From positions 62,001 to 126,000 of the forward strand of contig JBJLGD010000028.1 of NCBI GenBank assembly GCA_045565015.1: DNA of 64,000 nucleotides, given 5' to 3'. Below, in pieces: positions 20,039 to 29,984 of the stretch. The first letter of the stretch is position 1; each line of letters opens with the position of its first letter. The notes beneath the pieces are model-generated. The model was not told where the DNA came from. It worked only from the letters and a program-made list of their open reading frames with translations, and made no database searches. This DNA is from GCA-2697345 sp045565015 (lineage in GTDB: Bacteria; Pseudomonadota; Alphaproteobacteria; Rhodobacterales; Rhodobacteraceae). The translations under genes were made by a program, and so were the position numbers.

Positions 20039-22051
20039 ATGCTTTCAACCGCAATACTTCCAATCGGCCTCGGTGCGCTTGGTATGATAGCTGCATTTTT
20101 GACTTATGCAAAGATTCTTCAAAGCTCAGGCGGCGAGGGACGCGTAAAAGAAATAGCAGACGAAATTCACCTTGGGGCAATGGTATTCATGTCCGCTGAA
20201 TACAAACGTCTCGCAGTTTTCTGCCTAGTTTGCATCGTAGCTCTCTATTTTAGCTTAGGGTCCGGAACAGCAATTGCCTTTCTCCTTGGAGCGGCTTGTT
20301 CTGGGGTAGCTGGATATATCGGCATGTACACCGCGACACGTGCAAATGTTCGAACCGCTGTAGCTGCTAACACAAGCGGTGCATCCGCAGCGTTAAATAT
20401 TGCTTTCTCGGGCGGTTCTATAATGGGCTTAACCGTAGCCTCTGTTGGGCTCCTTGGGGTTGGAATCTTATACCATTACATGGCTGGGAGCATGGAAACC
20501 ATTCATTCAATTGAGGGTTTCGCAATGGGAGCGTCATCTGTAGCGTTGTTTAGTCGTGTTGGGGGAGGAATTTTCACTAAAAGCGCTGATGTTGGTGCTG
20601 ATCTGGTTGGAAAAGTCGAGGCCGGCATTCCAGAAGATGATCCTCGGAACCCAGCTGTTATTGCAGATAATGTTGGTGATAATGTTGGTGATGTAGCTGG
20701 AATGGGATCAGATATTTTTGAGAGCTATTGCGGTTCTATGATTGCATCTATTGCTTTGGCCGCATCAATGTCGTTAACAAACGTAGAGAGCCTAGGCGGG
20801 GATAGAGGCGCTCTTCAATTCATGCCTTTAGCACTTGCTTCTTTAGGACTTATTTGCTCTCTCGCCGGGATTCTTTCTGTTCGGTTGTTCTCAAGCAAGA
20901 GTCCTGATGTGGCTCTTAGATTTGGAACCATTGGATCCGCAGTTTTATTTATCGTTTTAGCTTACTTCATGGTGACAAATGCTGGTGTATCAGCAGGAGT
21001 ATGGATGGCTGTTCTTGTTGGCTCAGTCGGTGGCATCATAGTAGGACTTATCACCGAATATTATACAGGAGGCCCACCCGTAAGAAAAATTGCCAAGGAT
21101 GGTGAGACTGGTCCTGCAACTGTTATGATATCAGGCTTAGCAGTAGGAATGGAATCAGTAGCTCTCCCAGTACTAACTATTGCCGCAATAATATTTTTTG
21201 CTAATCTATCCGCTGGTCTTTACGGTGTAGGAATGGCTGCAGTGGGGATGTTAAGTACCGTTGGAATTACGATGGCTATAGATGCTTACGGCCCAGTAGC
21301 CGATAATGCCGGAGGGATAGCTGAAATGGCTGAAATGGGAGAAGAAACTCGAGAGATCACTGATGGTCTTGATGAAGTTGGTAATACAACTGCAGCAATC
21401 GGAAAAGGTTTTGCAATCTCAGCAGCAGCACTTGCAGCTCTAGCACTTATAAGCGCTTATATTGAAAAAATATCTATGCAGGATGATAGCTTTGTTCTAG
21501 CAATAAACGATCCTTTAGTTCTATGTGGAATGTTCATCGGTGGAATTTTTCCATTCTTAGTAAGCTCTATGACAATGAAAGCCGTGGGGGACGCGGCATT
21601 CGATATGATAGAAGAGGTGCGACGTCAATTTAGAGAAATTCCTGGCCTTTTAGAAGGTACAGCTAAACCAGACACGGCAAGCTGCGTAGATATAGCTACT
21701 AGAGCAGCCCTCCGAAAAATGATAGTTCCTGGGGCTCTAGCTGTTCTTGCACCCGTAATAATTGGGTTTGGGTTAGGTCCAAAAGCGCTAGGTGGTATGC
21801 TTGGTGGTGCTCTTATCTGTTGCGTAATGATGGCTCTAATGATGGCTAACGCTGGTGGTGCCTGGGATAATGCTAAGAAATATGTAGAAAAGGGTAATCT
21901 TGGGGGTAAAGGTTCTGATGTTCATAAAGCTGCAGTAGTTGGTGATACTGTTGGCGACCCTATGAAAGATACGTCTGGACCTGCTATGAATATCCTAATA
22001 AACGTAATGGCAATTGTAAGTCTGGTTATAGCACCTTTATTAATAGGGTAA
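20039..22051 (+). CDS. hppA: membrane-bound ion-translocating pyrophosphatase, K+-dependent type
   Basis: This polytopic 670-residue enzyme couples pyrophosphate hydrolysis to pumping of H+ (or Na+) across the membrane. Substrate-site motifs are intact: DVGADLVGK (184-192) and DNVGDNVGDVAGMGSD, with many hydrophobic helices around them. The cation-dependence motif reads GNTTAAIGKG near residue 450. Alanine and glycine there mark the K+-dependent class, whereas K+-independent H+-pumps have lysine and threonine. The gating glutamate follows the catalytic aspartate closely (DIFES, 225-229), a placement shared by Na+- and H+-pumping members, so the ion cannot be settled by eye. It is a single-gene unit with a strong terminator. 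A pump that recovers energy from pyrophosphate fits an oligotrophic marine lifestyle (inference). Confidence 0.96.
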   Translation: MLSTAILPIGLGALGMIAAFLTYAKILQSSGGEGRVKEIADEIHLGAMVFMSAEYKRLAVFCLVCIVALYFSLGSGTAIAFLLGAACSGVAGYIGMYTATRANVRTAVAANTSGASAALNIAFSGGSIMGLTVASVGLLGVGILYHYMAGSMETIHSIEGFAMGASSVALFSRVGGGIFTKSADVGADLVGKVEAGIPEDDPRNPAVIADNVGDNVGDVAGMGSDIFESYCGSMIASIALAASMSLTNVESLGGDRGALQFMPLALASLGLICSLAGILSVRLFSSKSPDVALRFGTIGSAVLFIVLAYFMVTNAGVSAGVWMAVLVGSVGGIIVGLITEYYTGGPPVRKIAKDGETGPATVMISGLAVGMESVALPVLTIAAIIFFANLSAGLYGVGMAAVGMLSTVGITMAIDAYGPVADNAGGIAEMAEMGEETREITDGLDEVGNTTAAIGKGFAISAAALAALALISAYIEKISMQDDSFVLAINDPLVLCGMFIGGIFPFLVSSMTMKAVGDAAFDMIEEVRRQFREIPGLLEGTAKPDTASCVDIATRAALRKMIVPGALAVLAPVIIGFGLGPKALGGMLGGALICCVMMALMMANAGGAWDNAKKYVEKGNLGGKGSDVHKAAVVGDTVGDPMKDTSGPAMNILINVMAIVSLVIAPLLIG

Positions 22052-22079
22052 CTCATCAGAATTGTTAGGGATGTTTTTT

Positions 22080-22111
22080 AAAGTGGCTCACTATTATGAG
22101 CCACTTTTTTT
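22080..22111 (+). terminator. intrinsic terminator after hppA
   Basis: AAAGTGGCTCA (22080-22090) pairs with TGAGCCACTTT (22097-22107) around a 6-base loop, and the T-tract continues to 22111. This is a textbook Rho-independent terminator 28 bases past the hppA stop. Confidence 0.93.
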
Positions 22112-22159
22112 GTATTTTTTCGACGCTTATATAAAGAAAATAATAGGACTAAACCGTTA

Positions 22160-23032
22160 ATGACTAGTGTTATAGAAAACTTATCAGAAATCTCTTCAAA
22201 CTATAGCGCTATGTTTGTCGATCTTTGGGGTTGTTTACACGACGGGTATAGCCCTTTTTTCGAAGCGACCAAAGCGCTTACCGATTACAGGAAAAAGGGG
22301 GGAATAGTGATACTTGTTACGAACGCTCCCAGACATAGAAAAAGTGTTGAAAAACAAATTGATAAAATTGGTATAGATCCTTCTTGTTGGGATGCTATCG
22401 CAACTTCTGGAGACTCTGCACGCTATGGGTTATTTTCTGGGCTCATTGGAAGAAAAATTTATTTTATAGGTCAACCTCATGATCTAAATTTTTTTGATCC
22501 ACCATCCTATTCCGCAAGATATGACAAAATTGAGCTTGTATCTGTAAATCAAGCAGACGGAGTCGTATGTTGTGGCCCCTTCAATCCTTTAATACCGCCC
22601 AACCAAAATTTAGATGACTTAATTATTGCTAAAAAAAGAGGTTTAGCACTGCTATGCGCAAATCCAGATATAGTTGTTGACAGGGGCAATAGAAGAGAAT
22701 GGTGTGCTGGAGCGTTAGCAGCAGAATATACAAACCTTGGAGGAAAAAGTTTATATTTTGGGAAACCTCATAAACCAATTTATGATCTTGCCAGAAAGCG
22801 TCTTTCCGATCTAAGCCTTAATATTCCTGATCATAAGATTTTGTGTGTTGGAGACGGTATTTTAACAGATGTGACTGGAGCAATTAATAACAAGCTGGAT
22901 TCACTTTTCATTTCTGGAGGTCTGGCCGCCTCAGAGACAAAAACAGAATATCAACCAGATGAAACGTTTCTTGAGCAATTTTTACAAAAAGAAAATTGCA
23001 ACCCAAGGTGGACTATAGGAAAACTAAGATAA
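22160..23032 (+). CDS. HAD-superfamily class IIA hydrolase (TIGR01459-like)
   Basis: This 290-residue HAD-fold phosphatase belongs to the subgroup TIGR01459, whose substrate is unknown. The first HAD motif is FVDLWGCLHDG (residues 19-29), with D21 as the expected nucleophile and a W-x-x-H-D pattern typical of this subgroup. VTNAPR is the second motif. GKPHKPIYDLA and CVGDGILTDVTGA supply the lysine and the acidic metal ligands. The placement of the cap between motifs two and three fits class IIA. It lies upstream of ribF on the same strand, an adjacency seen in other alphaproteobacteria, but a link to flavin metabolism is only inference. Confidence 0.87.
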   Translation: MTSVIENLSEISSNYSAMFVDLWGCLHDGYSPFFEATKALTDYRKKGGIVILVTNAPRHRKSVEKQIDKIGIDPSCWDAIATSGDSARYGLFSGLIGRKIYFIGQPHDLNFFDPPSYSARYDKIELVSVNQADGVVCCGPFNPLIPPNQNLDDLIIAKKRGLALLCANPDIVVDRGNRREWCAGALAAEYTNLGGKSLYFGKPHKPIYDLARKRLSDLSLNIPDHKILCVGDGILTDVTGAINNKLDSLFISGGLAASETKTEYQPDETFLEQFLQKENCNPRWTIGKLR

Positions 23033-23101
23033 GTTTAAATGTTATACGTTTTAATAAATCTGAGGCTTGCACGGAGGACTTAACCCGTTTACGCAACATT
23101 T

Positions 23102-24034
23102 ATGAGAATATTAACTGATTATAATATTATAAATGAATGTCACAAAGGAGCCTCCGTTGCAGTTGGAAATTTTGATGGAGTACATTTAGGTCATCAATCA
23201 ATTATAAAAAATGCAAAGCAATTTTCATCAAATTGTCCGCTAGGTGTTCTAACTTTTAGTCCACACCCCAGAGAGTTTTTTAAACCTGAGAGTTCTGCTT
23301 TTAGACTAATGAATGATAAGAGTAGAAATAATAGACTAAAAAGACTAGGGGTTGAAATATTATATCAGATTACTTTCGATGAGACTATGGCTTCTCTGAG
23401 CGCTTATAACTTTGCAGAAAAAGTTATTACGAAAGGTCTCGGCGCAAAAAATCTTGTTATTGGTGCTGATTTCTGTTTTGGGAAAGATAGAACTGGTGAT
23501 GCTAATATGCTGATTGAGTTAGGTAACGATCTTGGTTTTAATGTCGAAATAGCTGATACCGTAAGTGATGGTGATAAAATTTTATCATCAACAAGTATCA
23601 GAAATTTACTTGCTGATGGTTGTACAAGAGACGCAGCTAAAATGTTGGGACACTGGCACAGATTGGATGGACTCGTAATTACCGGAGACCAAAGAGGTCG
23701 AACACTTGGTTATCCTACAGCCAACATTTCGCTAGACGGATTACATAAACCAAGATTAGGAATATATTCTGTTCTTGTCGATATTTTAAGTGGACCAAAA
23801 TGTGGTTCGTACACTGGTGTAACCTCGGTTGGGAAAAAACCTATGTTCGGAAATAATGTAATTAATTGTGAAACATATATATTTGATTTCCAGGAAGATA
23901 TCTATGGTGAGGAAATATCAGTTGCACTCATTGATTTTATCCGACCAGAAGAAAATTTTCCCTCAGTAGAAGAATTAATTTTACAGATGGATCTTGATTG
24001 TAGGAAGGCAAAAAATAGCCTAAGCCGCAGATGA
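23102..24034 (+). CDS. ribF: bifunctional riboflavin kinase / FAD synthetase
   Basis: RibF phosphorylates riboflavin to FMN and then adenylylates it to FAD. The N-terminal FAD-synthetase domain shows GNFDGVHLGH (22-31), the nucleotidyltransferase HxGH-type motif, and STSIRNLLADG further on. The riboflavin-kinase domain starts near residue 185 and carries GRTLGYPTANI. The 310 residues match the usual length. The ATG at 23102 has no strong ribosome-binding site. The stop overlaps the next start by 4 bases (ATGA), so the downstream cysteine-cluster protein is translationally coupled. FAD supply matters here because sdhA, lpdA and the FAD-oxidase in this window all need it. Confidence 0.96.
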   Translation: MRILTDYNIINECHKGASVAVGNFDGVHLGHQSIIKNAKQFSSNCPLGVLTFSPHPREFFKPESSAFRLMNDKSRNNRLKRLGVEILYQITFDETMASLSAYNFAEKVITKGLGAKNLVIGADFCFGKDRTGDANMLIELGNDLGFNVEIADTVSDGDKILSSTSIRNLLADGCTRDAAKMLGHWHRLDGLVITGDQRGRTLGYPTANISLDGLHKPRLGIYSVLVDILSGPKCGSYTGVTSVGKKPMFGNNVINCETYIFDFQEDIYGEEISVALIDFIRPEENFPSVEELILQMDLDCRKAKNSLSRR

Positions 24035-24507
24035 GTAATACTGAGAAAAAGAATAAGAAATTTAGACAAAAATTTTGGGAAAAACTCCCAATTGAACAGC
24101 TAAATAAAGATGAATGGGAGGCCCTTTGTGATGGATGTGGGAAATGCTGTTTGCATAAACTTGAAGATGAGGAAACTGGTAATATAGAATACACTAAGAT
24201 ATCATGCCGTCTCCTAGATGATCAAACATGTAAATGCGGTCAATATTCGATAAGAAAGAAATTTGTTCCTGACTGCGTTGTGCTATCCCCAGTCAATATC
24301 AGTAAAGTTGCTTATTGGTTACCTAATACTTGTGCCTATCGTTTATTGTATGAGGGAAAACCTTTGTTTGACTGGCATCCTTTGGTCTCAGGAAAAAAAG
24401 AGTCGGTACATGAAGCCGGCATATCAGTAAGAGGCATTTGCATCCCAGAGTTTGAAATTCCAGAAGACGAGTGGGAAGATCATTTAATGGATGATTTTCA
24501 AAGTTGA
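24031..24507 (+). CDS. YcgN-family cysteine cluster protein (UPF0260)
   Basis: This 158-residue protein of the YcgN/UPF0260 family has no established function. It carries the family's many conserved cysteines: CDGCGKCC near residues 34-41, then CRLL, CKCGQY and DCVVL, followed by a late CAYRLL. Similar clusters in the wider YkgJ group are thought to bind zinc or an iron-sulfur cluster. The conserved PNTCAYRLLYEG and DWHPLVSG blocks are present. It overlaps the ribF stop by 4 bases, so the two genes form an operon. Confidence 0.9.
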   Translation: MSNTEKKNKKFRQKFWEKLPIEQLNKDEWEALCDGCGKCCLHKLEDEETGNIEYTKISCRLLDDQTCKCGQYSIRKKFVPDCVVLSPVNISKVAYWLPNTCAYRLLYEGKPLFDWHPLVSGKKESVHEAGISVRGICIPEFEIPEDEWEDHLMDDFQS

Positions 24508-24688
24508 GAAAGCTTACTAGAAGAAAGAGATCTAATAAAAGGTATAGTTAAGAGATAAAAATTGTAATGAAAATGTATCAGTTTTAGTTTTCTAATTTTA
24601 AATACTTTTCACTGAACAATACCAATGTTAATTATTAAAGATCCATTAGTATAAATATTGGAATCGCTATGAGAAAGAGTTTTGCATA

Positions 24689-25717
24689 ATGAACATCCCA
24701 ATACATTCAGAACCAAAAATCATAGCCGGTAATGCTAATCTTGAGTTAGCTAGCAGTATAGCAAAGCGAATGTCCATGCATCGAGGTATGACTACTAAAT
24801 TAGTAGACGTGCGTGTAGAAAAATTTACTGATCAAGAAATTTTTGTAGAGGTTTATGAAAATGTGCGTGGAGAAGATATGTTCATTATACAATCCACCTC
24901 TAACCCAGCAAATGATAATCTAATGGAGCTTCTGATTATAACAGACGCGCTCAAACGATCCTCCGCCTCTAGGATAACAGCGGTAATACCTTATTTTGGG
25001 TATGCTAGACAGGACAGGCGTACAAAAGCCCGTACCCCAATCTCGGCCAAACTAGTTTCAAATCTGATAGCTAGGGCCGGTGTTGAAAGAGTTTTAACGA
25101 TGGATCTTCATGCAGCTCAAATCCAGGGTTTTTTTGATATCCCAGTCGATAATTTGTACGCATCACCATTATTTTCATTAGATATTAAACATAACTTTAA
25201 AAACAAATTAGACAAGATAATGCTAGTTTCTCCCGACGTTGGTGGTGTTGCAAGAGCAAGGGAACTTGCACAAAGATTGGGAGCTCCATTAGCAATCGCT
25301 GATAAGCGTAGAGAAAAACCAGGTGAAATTGCCGAAATGACACTAATTGGTGATGTAACAGGCAAGAGTTGCATTCTAGTGGATGACATATGTGATACCG
25401 CTGGAACATTGTGTAAAGCAGCTGATCTGCTTATAAAAGCAGGTGCAACTGAGGTACATGCGTACATCACTCACGGAGTATTGAGTGGCAGTGCTGTAAA
25501 AAAAATAGAGTCTTCTTCGATGAAACAGTTAATAATTACCGACTCTGTGGGGCCTAGTGAAGAAGTTACAGATTCTAAAAAGATTAGAGTAATACCCACA
25601 GCCCCAATGTTTGCTCAAGCGATATTAAATATATGGGGTGGAACAAGTGTATCATCACTTTTCAATGATGATAGCCTGGCTCCAGTATACGAGGGGATGT
25701 ACCCAAGTCTTATTTAA
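24689..25717 (+). CDS. prs: ribose-phosphate pyrophosphokinase (PRPP synthetase)
   Basis: Prs makes 5-phosphoribosyl 1-pyrophosphate from ribose-5-phosphate and ATP, feeding nucleotide, histidine and tryptophan synthesis. RQDRRTKARTPISAK contains the catalytic flexible loop region, TMDLHAAQIQGFF is the metal and ATP site, and ILVDDICDTAGTL is the PRPP-binding loop. At 342 residues it is longer than the 315-residue E. coli enzyme, as in other alphaproteobacteria. It converges on atpC with only 5 bases between stops. The 180-base spacer upstream holds no gene. Confidence 0.97.
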   Translation: MNIPIHSEPKIIAGNANLELASSIAKRMSMHRGMTTKLVDVRVEKFTDQEIFVEVYENVRGEDMFIIQSTSNPANDNLMELLIITDALKRSSASRITAVIPYFGYARQDRRTKARTPISAKLVSNLIARAGVERVLTMDLHAAQIQGFFDIPVDNLYASPLFSLDIKHNFKNKLDKIMLVSPDVGGVARARELAQRLGAPLAIADKRREKPGEIAEMTLIGDVTGKSCILVDDICDTAGTLCKAADLLIKAGATEVHAYITHGVLSGSAVKKIESSSMKQLIITDSVGPSEEVTDSKKIRVIPTAPMFAQAILNIWGGTSVSSLFNDDSLAPVYEGMYPSLI

Positions 25718-25722
25718 GAATT

Positions 25723-26109
25723 TTACTGGATTTTTGACAAAGCTATCCGTAAATCAGAACAATATTTTTCTGTAGCATCAGATCCGACTGTCTCGTGCCT
25801 TAGATTTGCTTTCGTAATAAGCTCATCTGCAATATCTCTAGTTAAATCACTTTCCAGATAGGCTTTTTCAGCTAGAACAGAAGTCGCCTCAGATGAAACC
25901 TCCGCAAACCCCCCCGTTACAAAATATTTTACATCTCCGCTGGGTGAACTAACATTCACAAAGCCAGGTCTTAGAGTAGTAATTATTGGCGCATGATTAA
26001 TCAAGGATGAAAAATCGCCCTCTGCTCCAGGGATGTTTACCTCTGACACCTCCAAAGACATTAAACTTTTTTCAGGCGAAACAAGGTCAAATTGAAATAA
26101 TTTAGCCAT
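25723..26109 (-). CDS. atpC: ATP synthase F1 epsilon subunit
   Basis: The epsilon subunit forms part of the central stalk and restrains ATP hydrolysis. The 128-residue chain has the beta-sandwich domain, with VSPEKSLMSLEVSEVNIPGAEGD-type N-terminal sequence, and a shortened C-terminal helical region. It is the last gene of atpHAGDC, 11 bases after atpD. Confidence 0.96.
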   Translation of the reverse strand: MAKLFQFDLVSPEKSLMSLEVSEVNIPGAEGDFSSLINHAPIITTLRPGFVNVSSPSGDVKYFVTGGFAEVSSEATSVLAEKAYLESDLTRDIADELITKANLRHETVGSDATEKYCSDLRIALSKIQ

Positions 26110-26120
26110 AATTACTCTTT

Positions 26121-27551
26121 CTAAGCTGCATCGGCTGCTATTTTTTCTGCCTTCGCTAGAACTTCATCAATTCCGCCTACCATATAAAACGCAGCTTCAG
26201 GGAGGTGATCATACTCCCCGGCTACTACCGCTTTAAAGGATTGAATTGTATCTTCTAGTGGAACTTGTTTTCCGTCAGATCCAGTAAATACTTTAGCAAC
26301 ATCAAACGGTTGAGAAAGAAACCGCTGGATTTTTCTAGCCCGAGCAACCGTAAGTTTATCTTCCTCACTGAGTTCATCCATTCCAAGAATAGCAATAATA
26401 TCCTGCAACGATTTGTATCTCTGAAGGATACCCTGTACATCTCTAGCAACATTATAGTGCTCTTCACCAACGATAGCTGGATCCATTAATCTTGAATTTG
26501 AGTCAAGTGGGTCCACAGCCGGGTAGATGCCTATTTCCGATATCGCTCTAGAGAGTACTGTAGTTGCGTCAAGATGCGCGAACGATGTAGCAGGCGCTGG
26601 ATCAGTTAAATCATCTGCAGGGACATATACCGCTTGGACCGATGTGATAGAGCCTGCCTTGGTTGAAGTAATTCTTTCTTGCATTGCTCCCATATCAGTT
26701 GCCAGTGTAGGTTGATAACCAACAGCCGATGGAATACGACCGAGTAAAGCTGAAACTTCAGACCCAGCCTGGGTAAATCTAAAAATATTATCCACAAAAA
26801 ACAAAACATCGGTACCAGACTGATCTCGAAATTGCTCAGCTAAAGTTAATCCAGTTAACGCCACACGCATCCGTGCACCGGGAGGTTCATTCATCTGTCC
26901 ATAGACTAGGGCAACTTGACTATCTTCTAAATTATCAGGATTGATCACATTACTTTCTATCATCTCGTGATAGAGATCATTTCCCTCCCTAGTTCGTTCG
27001 CCAACACCTGCAAAAACCGAGAAACCCGAATGAACTTTGGCTATGTTATTTATAAGTTCCATGATTAAAACGGTTTTTCCTACTCCAGCACCTCCAAATA
27101 GACCGATCTTTCCTCCTTTAGCATAAGGGGCTAAAAGGTCGATTACTTTTATTCCAGTTTCGAGTACCACTGATTCCGTAGCTTGTTCAGAAAAAGCTGG
27201 CGCTTCTTGATGAATAGATCTCGTTTCAGCTGCAACAACGGGCCCACCCTCATCAACAGGCTCACCAACAACATTAAGAATTCTCCCCAATGTAGCATTT
27301 CCAACAGGAACCATGATTGGGCCCCCTGTATCCGTAACTTCTTGTCCCCTAACTAAACCCTCAGTGGCATCCATTGCAACGGCTCTAACCGTATTTTCAC
27401 CTAAGTGCTGTGCAACCTCTAAGACGAGTTTTTTCCCATTATTTTCTGTAACTATCGAGTTCAAAATTTCTGGAAGATTTTCATCAAATTGTACATCTAC
27501 AACGGCTCCGATTATCTGAGTGATCTTGCCTATTGACTTAGTTTTTGCCAT
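26121..27551 (-). CDS. atpD: ATP synthase F1 beta subunit
   Basis: The catalytic beta subunit carries the nucleotide site where ADP and phosphate are joined. The Walker A motif GGAGVGKT and the following GVGERTREGNDLYHEM are intact, as is the DELSEED-loop equivalent DELSEEDK. The 476-residue length is standard. It lies 17 bases after atpG and 11 before atpC in the F1 operon. Its high conservation makes it a good phylogenetic marker for placing this organism. Confidence 0.99.
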   Translation of the reverse strand: MAKTKSIGKITQIIGAVVDVQFDENLPEILNSIVTENNGKKLVLEVAQHLGENTVRAVAMDATEGLVRGQEVTDTGGPIMVPVGNATLGRILNVVGEPVDEGGPVVAAETRSIHQEAPAFSEQATESVVLETGIKVIDLLAPYAKGGKIGLFGGAGVGKTVLIMELINNIAKVHSGFSVFAGVGERTREGNDLYHEMIESNVINPDNLEDSQVALVYGQMNEPPGARMRVALTGLTLAEQFRDQSGTDVLFFVDNIFRFTQAGSEVSALLGRIPSAVGYQPTLATDMGAMQERITSTKAGSITSVQAVYVPADDLTDPAPATSFAHLDATTVLSRAISEIGIYPAVDPLDSNSRLMDPAIVGEEHYNVARDVQGILQRYKSLQDIIAILGMDELSEEDKLTVARARKIQRFLSQPFDVAKVFTGSDGKQVPLEDTIQSFKAVVAGEYDHLPEAAFYMVGGIDEVLAKAEKIAADAA

Positions 27552-27568
27552 TTTATTTTCTCCGAGTC

Positions 27569-28432
27569 TTAGAGCGCCTCAGCGCCCGATATTATTTCTA
27601 TTAATTCATTAGTTATAACCGCCTGCCTTGAACGATTATATTGGATTATTAATTTATCAATCATCTCTCCAGCGTTTCGAGTGGCGTTATCCATAGCTGA
27701 CATTCTAGCGCCCTGCTCAGACGCACCGTTTTCTAACAAGGCTCTATATATCTGAGCAGTTATCGCCTTAGGTAATAACTCTGTCAAAATTTCTTCCTCA
27801 GAAGGCTCATAATCATACGTTGACGAGACGTCCGAGTTTTCAAAAGTCGATGGTATAATTTGTTTGGATGTTGGGATCTGACTTATCACACTCTCAAATT
27901 TTCCATAAAATATTGTCGCTATATCAAATTCTTCATTTTCAAATCGGGCTAGAATATTCGTCGTTATTTTGGACGCATCACCATAACTGGCTCTTTTCAT
28001 CTCTGTCAAATCAACGTGATCAATGAAAGAACTATCAAAGTCCCTCTTTAATGAATCTCTACCTTTTTTCCCAACAGTGATAATCTTGACTGACTTTCCT
28101 TCCAGAACTAATTTGTTCGCCTGAACCCTCGCCAGCTTTGCTATATTTGAGTTAAAACCACCACACAAACCTCGTTCTGCTGTCATTACTATTAATAAGT
28201 GGTTTTGATTGGACCCCGTTCCGCTTAGAAGTCTTGGCCCTGCATTTGACCCTACCGACGAAGCGAGCCCAGACATAACCACCTCAAACCTATCAGAATA
28301 TGATCTGCCGGATAGAGCGGCCTCTTGAGCACGTCTTAACTTAGCAGCAGCAACCATTTGCATCGCTTTCGTGATCTTACGAGTCGATTTGACAGACTCA
28401 ATCCTATTTTTTAAATCTTTTAGGCTTGGCAC
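27569..28432 (-). CDS. atpG: ATP synthase F1 gamma subunit
   Basis: Gamma is the rotating shaft of F1. The N-terminal helix sequence PSLKDLKNRIESVKSTRKIT and the C-terminal helix with ASEQGARMSAMDNATRNA are the two coiled-coil strands that enter the alpha-beta hexamer. ERGLCGGFNSN is the conserved loop. The 287-residue length is typical. It lies 13 bases after atpA. Confidence 0.98.
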   Translation of the reverse strand: MPSLKDLKNRIESVKSTRKITKAMQMVAAAKLRRAQEAALSGRSYSDRFEVVMSGLASSVGSNAGPRLLSGTGSNQNHLLIVMTAERGLCGGFNSNIAKLARVQANKLVLEGKSVKIITVGKKGRDSLKRDFDSSFIDHVDLTEMKRASYGDASKITTNILARFENEEFDIATIFYGKFESVISQIPTSKQIIPSTFENSDVSSTYDYEPSEEEILTELLPKAITAQIYRALLENGASEQGARMSAMDNATRNAGEMIDKLIIQYNRSRQAVITNELIEIISGAEAL

Positions 28433-28445
28433 TGTCTTTTACTCC

Positions 28446-29984
28446 TTAAGCAAAGTCCGACGAATAAGAGTCGAGAGCTGACCTTATTCTGTCTTCCGCT
28501 TCCCCTGTAATCTTGGGGTCTTCCATTGTGATGTAATCTAGTAAATCTTGATGCTTATTCCTCATGTGGGTTAATAAACCGGATTCAAAACGACCAATAT
28601 CTTTTATTTCTACTGAGTCCAAATAACCTTTTGTACCAGCATAAATTACGCATACAATTTCCGCATTCGTTAGAGGCGAATATTGAGGCTGTTTCATCAA
28701 TTCAGTCAATCGAGCACCTCTATTCAATAGCTGTTGAGTGGCTTCATCCAGATCTGACCCAAATTGAGCAAAAGCAGCCATTTCTCGATATTGCGCTAAC
28801 TCCAATTTAACAGGCCCTGCAACAGACTTCATCGAATTTGTTTGGGCAGACGAACCAACACGAGAAACTGATAAACCTGTATTCACCGCTGGTCTAATGC
28901 CTTGATAAAATAATTCAGTTTCAAGGAAGATCTGTCCATCTGTTATTGATATAACATTAGTTGGTATAAAAGCGGAAACGTCACCACCTTGAGTCTCTAT
29001 TATTGGTAGGGCAGTTAGCGACCCTGATCCATTATCTTCGTTAAGTTTTGAAGATCTCTCCAAAAGCCTCGAGTGGAGATAAAAAACATCTCCAGGGTAA
29101 GCTTCTCGCCCTGGTGGTCGTCTGAGTAGCAATGACATTTGCCTGTAAGATACAGCCTGTTTGGATAAATCATCGTAAATTATGAGAGCATGTCTACCAT
29201 TATCTCGAAAATGCTCAGCCATGGCCGTTGCCGAGTAGGGCGCTAAGAACTGCATTGGAGCTGGATCAGAAGCAGTTGCTGCAACAACGATCGAGTATTC
29301 AATTGCCCCGGTCTCCTCAAGCTTTTTAACTAACTGAGCAACGGTTGATCTCTTTTGCCCAATAGCTACATAGACACAATACAGTTTCTTATTTTCGTCG
29401 GCTTGCGCTGCATCATTGTAGGATTTTTGGTTTAAAATTGCATCTAGTGCTACGGCTGTCTTTCCTGTCTGTCTATCACCAATGATTAACTCTCTTTGAC
29501 CGCGACCAATTGGGATCATAGCATCAACTGATTTTAATCCTGTAGCCATCGGTTCATGAACAGATTTCCTAGGTATGATACCTGGAGCCTTACTGTCCGC
29601 CACCTTTCTATTCTTTGTCTTTAACGGGCCTTTCCCATCAATCGGATTTCCTAGCCCATCAACCACTCGTCCTAGTAATTCATCCCCTGCAGGCACATCA
29701 ACAATAGAATTAGTCCGCTTTACAATATCCCCTTCTTTGATATCACGGTCTGAACCAAAAATAACGACTCCAACATTGTCCATCTCCAGATTTAAGGCCA
29801 TGCCTTTTATACCACCGGGAAACTCTACCATTTCACCAGCTTGAACTTTATCTAAACCGTATACTCTAGCAATTCCGTCTCCCACAGAGAGCACTCTGCC
29901 GACCTCATCAACACCAGTTTCCTGACCAAAATTTTCAATTTGCTCTTTTAATATTGAAGATATTTCTGCTGCTTGGATAGCCAT
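28446..29984 (-). CDS. atpA: ATP synthase F1 alpha subunit
   Basis: Alpha forms the regulatory half of the hexamer. The 512-residue chain has Walker A GDRQTGKT, the IYDDLSKQAVSYRQMSLL block and the VGSSAQTNSMKSVAG arginine-finger region (with the usual arginine in SRVGSSAQ). The start codon overlaps the atpH stop by 1 base, so the two are translationally coupled. Confidence 0.99.
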   Translation of the reverse strand: MAIQAAEISSILKEQIENFGQETGVDEVGRVLSVGDGIARVYGLDKVQAGEMVEFPGGIKGMALNLEMDNVGVVIFGSDRDIKEGDIVKRTNSIVDVPAGDELLGRVVDGLGNPIDGKGPLKTKNRKVADSKAPGIIPRKSVHEPMATGLKSVDAMIPIGRGQRELIIGDRQTGKTAVALDAILNQKSYNDAAQADENKKLYCVYVAIGQKRSTVAQLVKKLEETGAIEYSIVVAATASDPAPMQFLAPYSATAMAEHFRDNGRHALIIYDDLSKQAVSYRQMSLLLRRPPGREAYPGDVFYLHSRLLERSSKLNEDNGSGSLTALPIIETQGGDVSAFIPTNVISITDGQIFLETELFYQGIRPAVNTGLSVSRVGSSAQTNSMKSVAGPVKLELAQYREMAAFAQFGSDLDEATQQLLNRGARLTELMKQPQYSPLTNAEIVCVIYAGTKGYLDSVEIKDIGRFESGLLTHMRNKHQDLLDYITMEDPKITGEAEDRIRSALDSYSSDFA

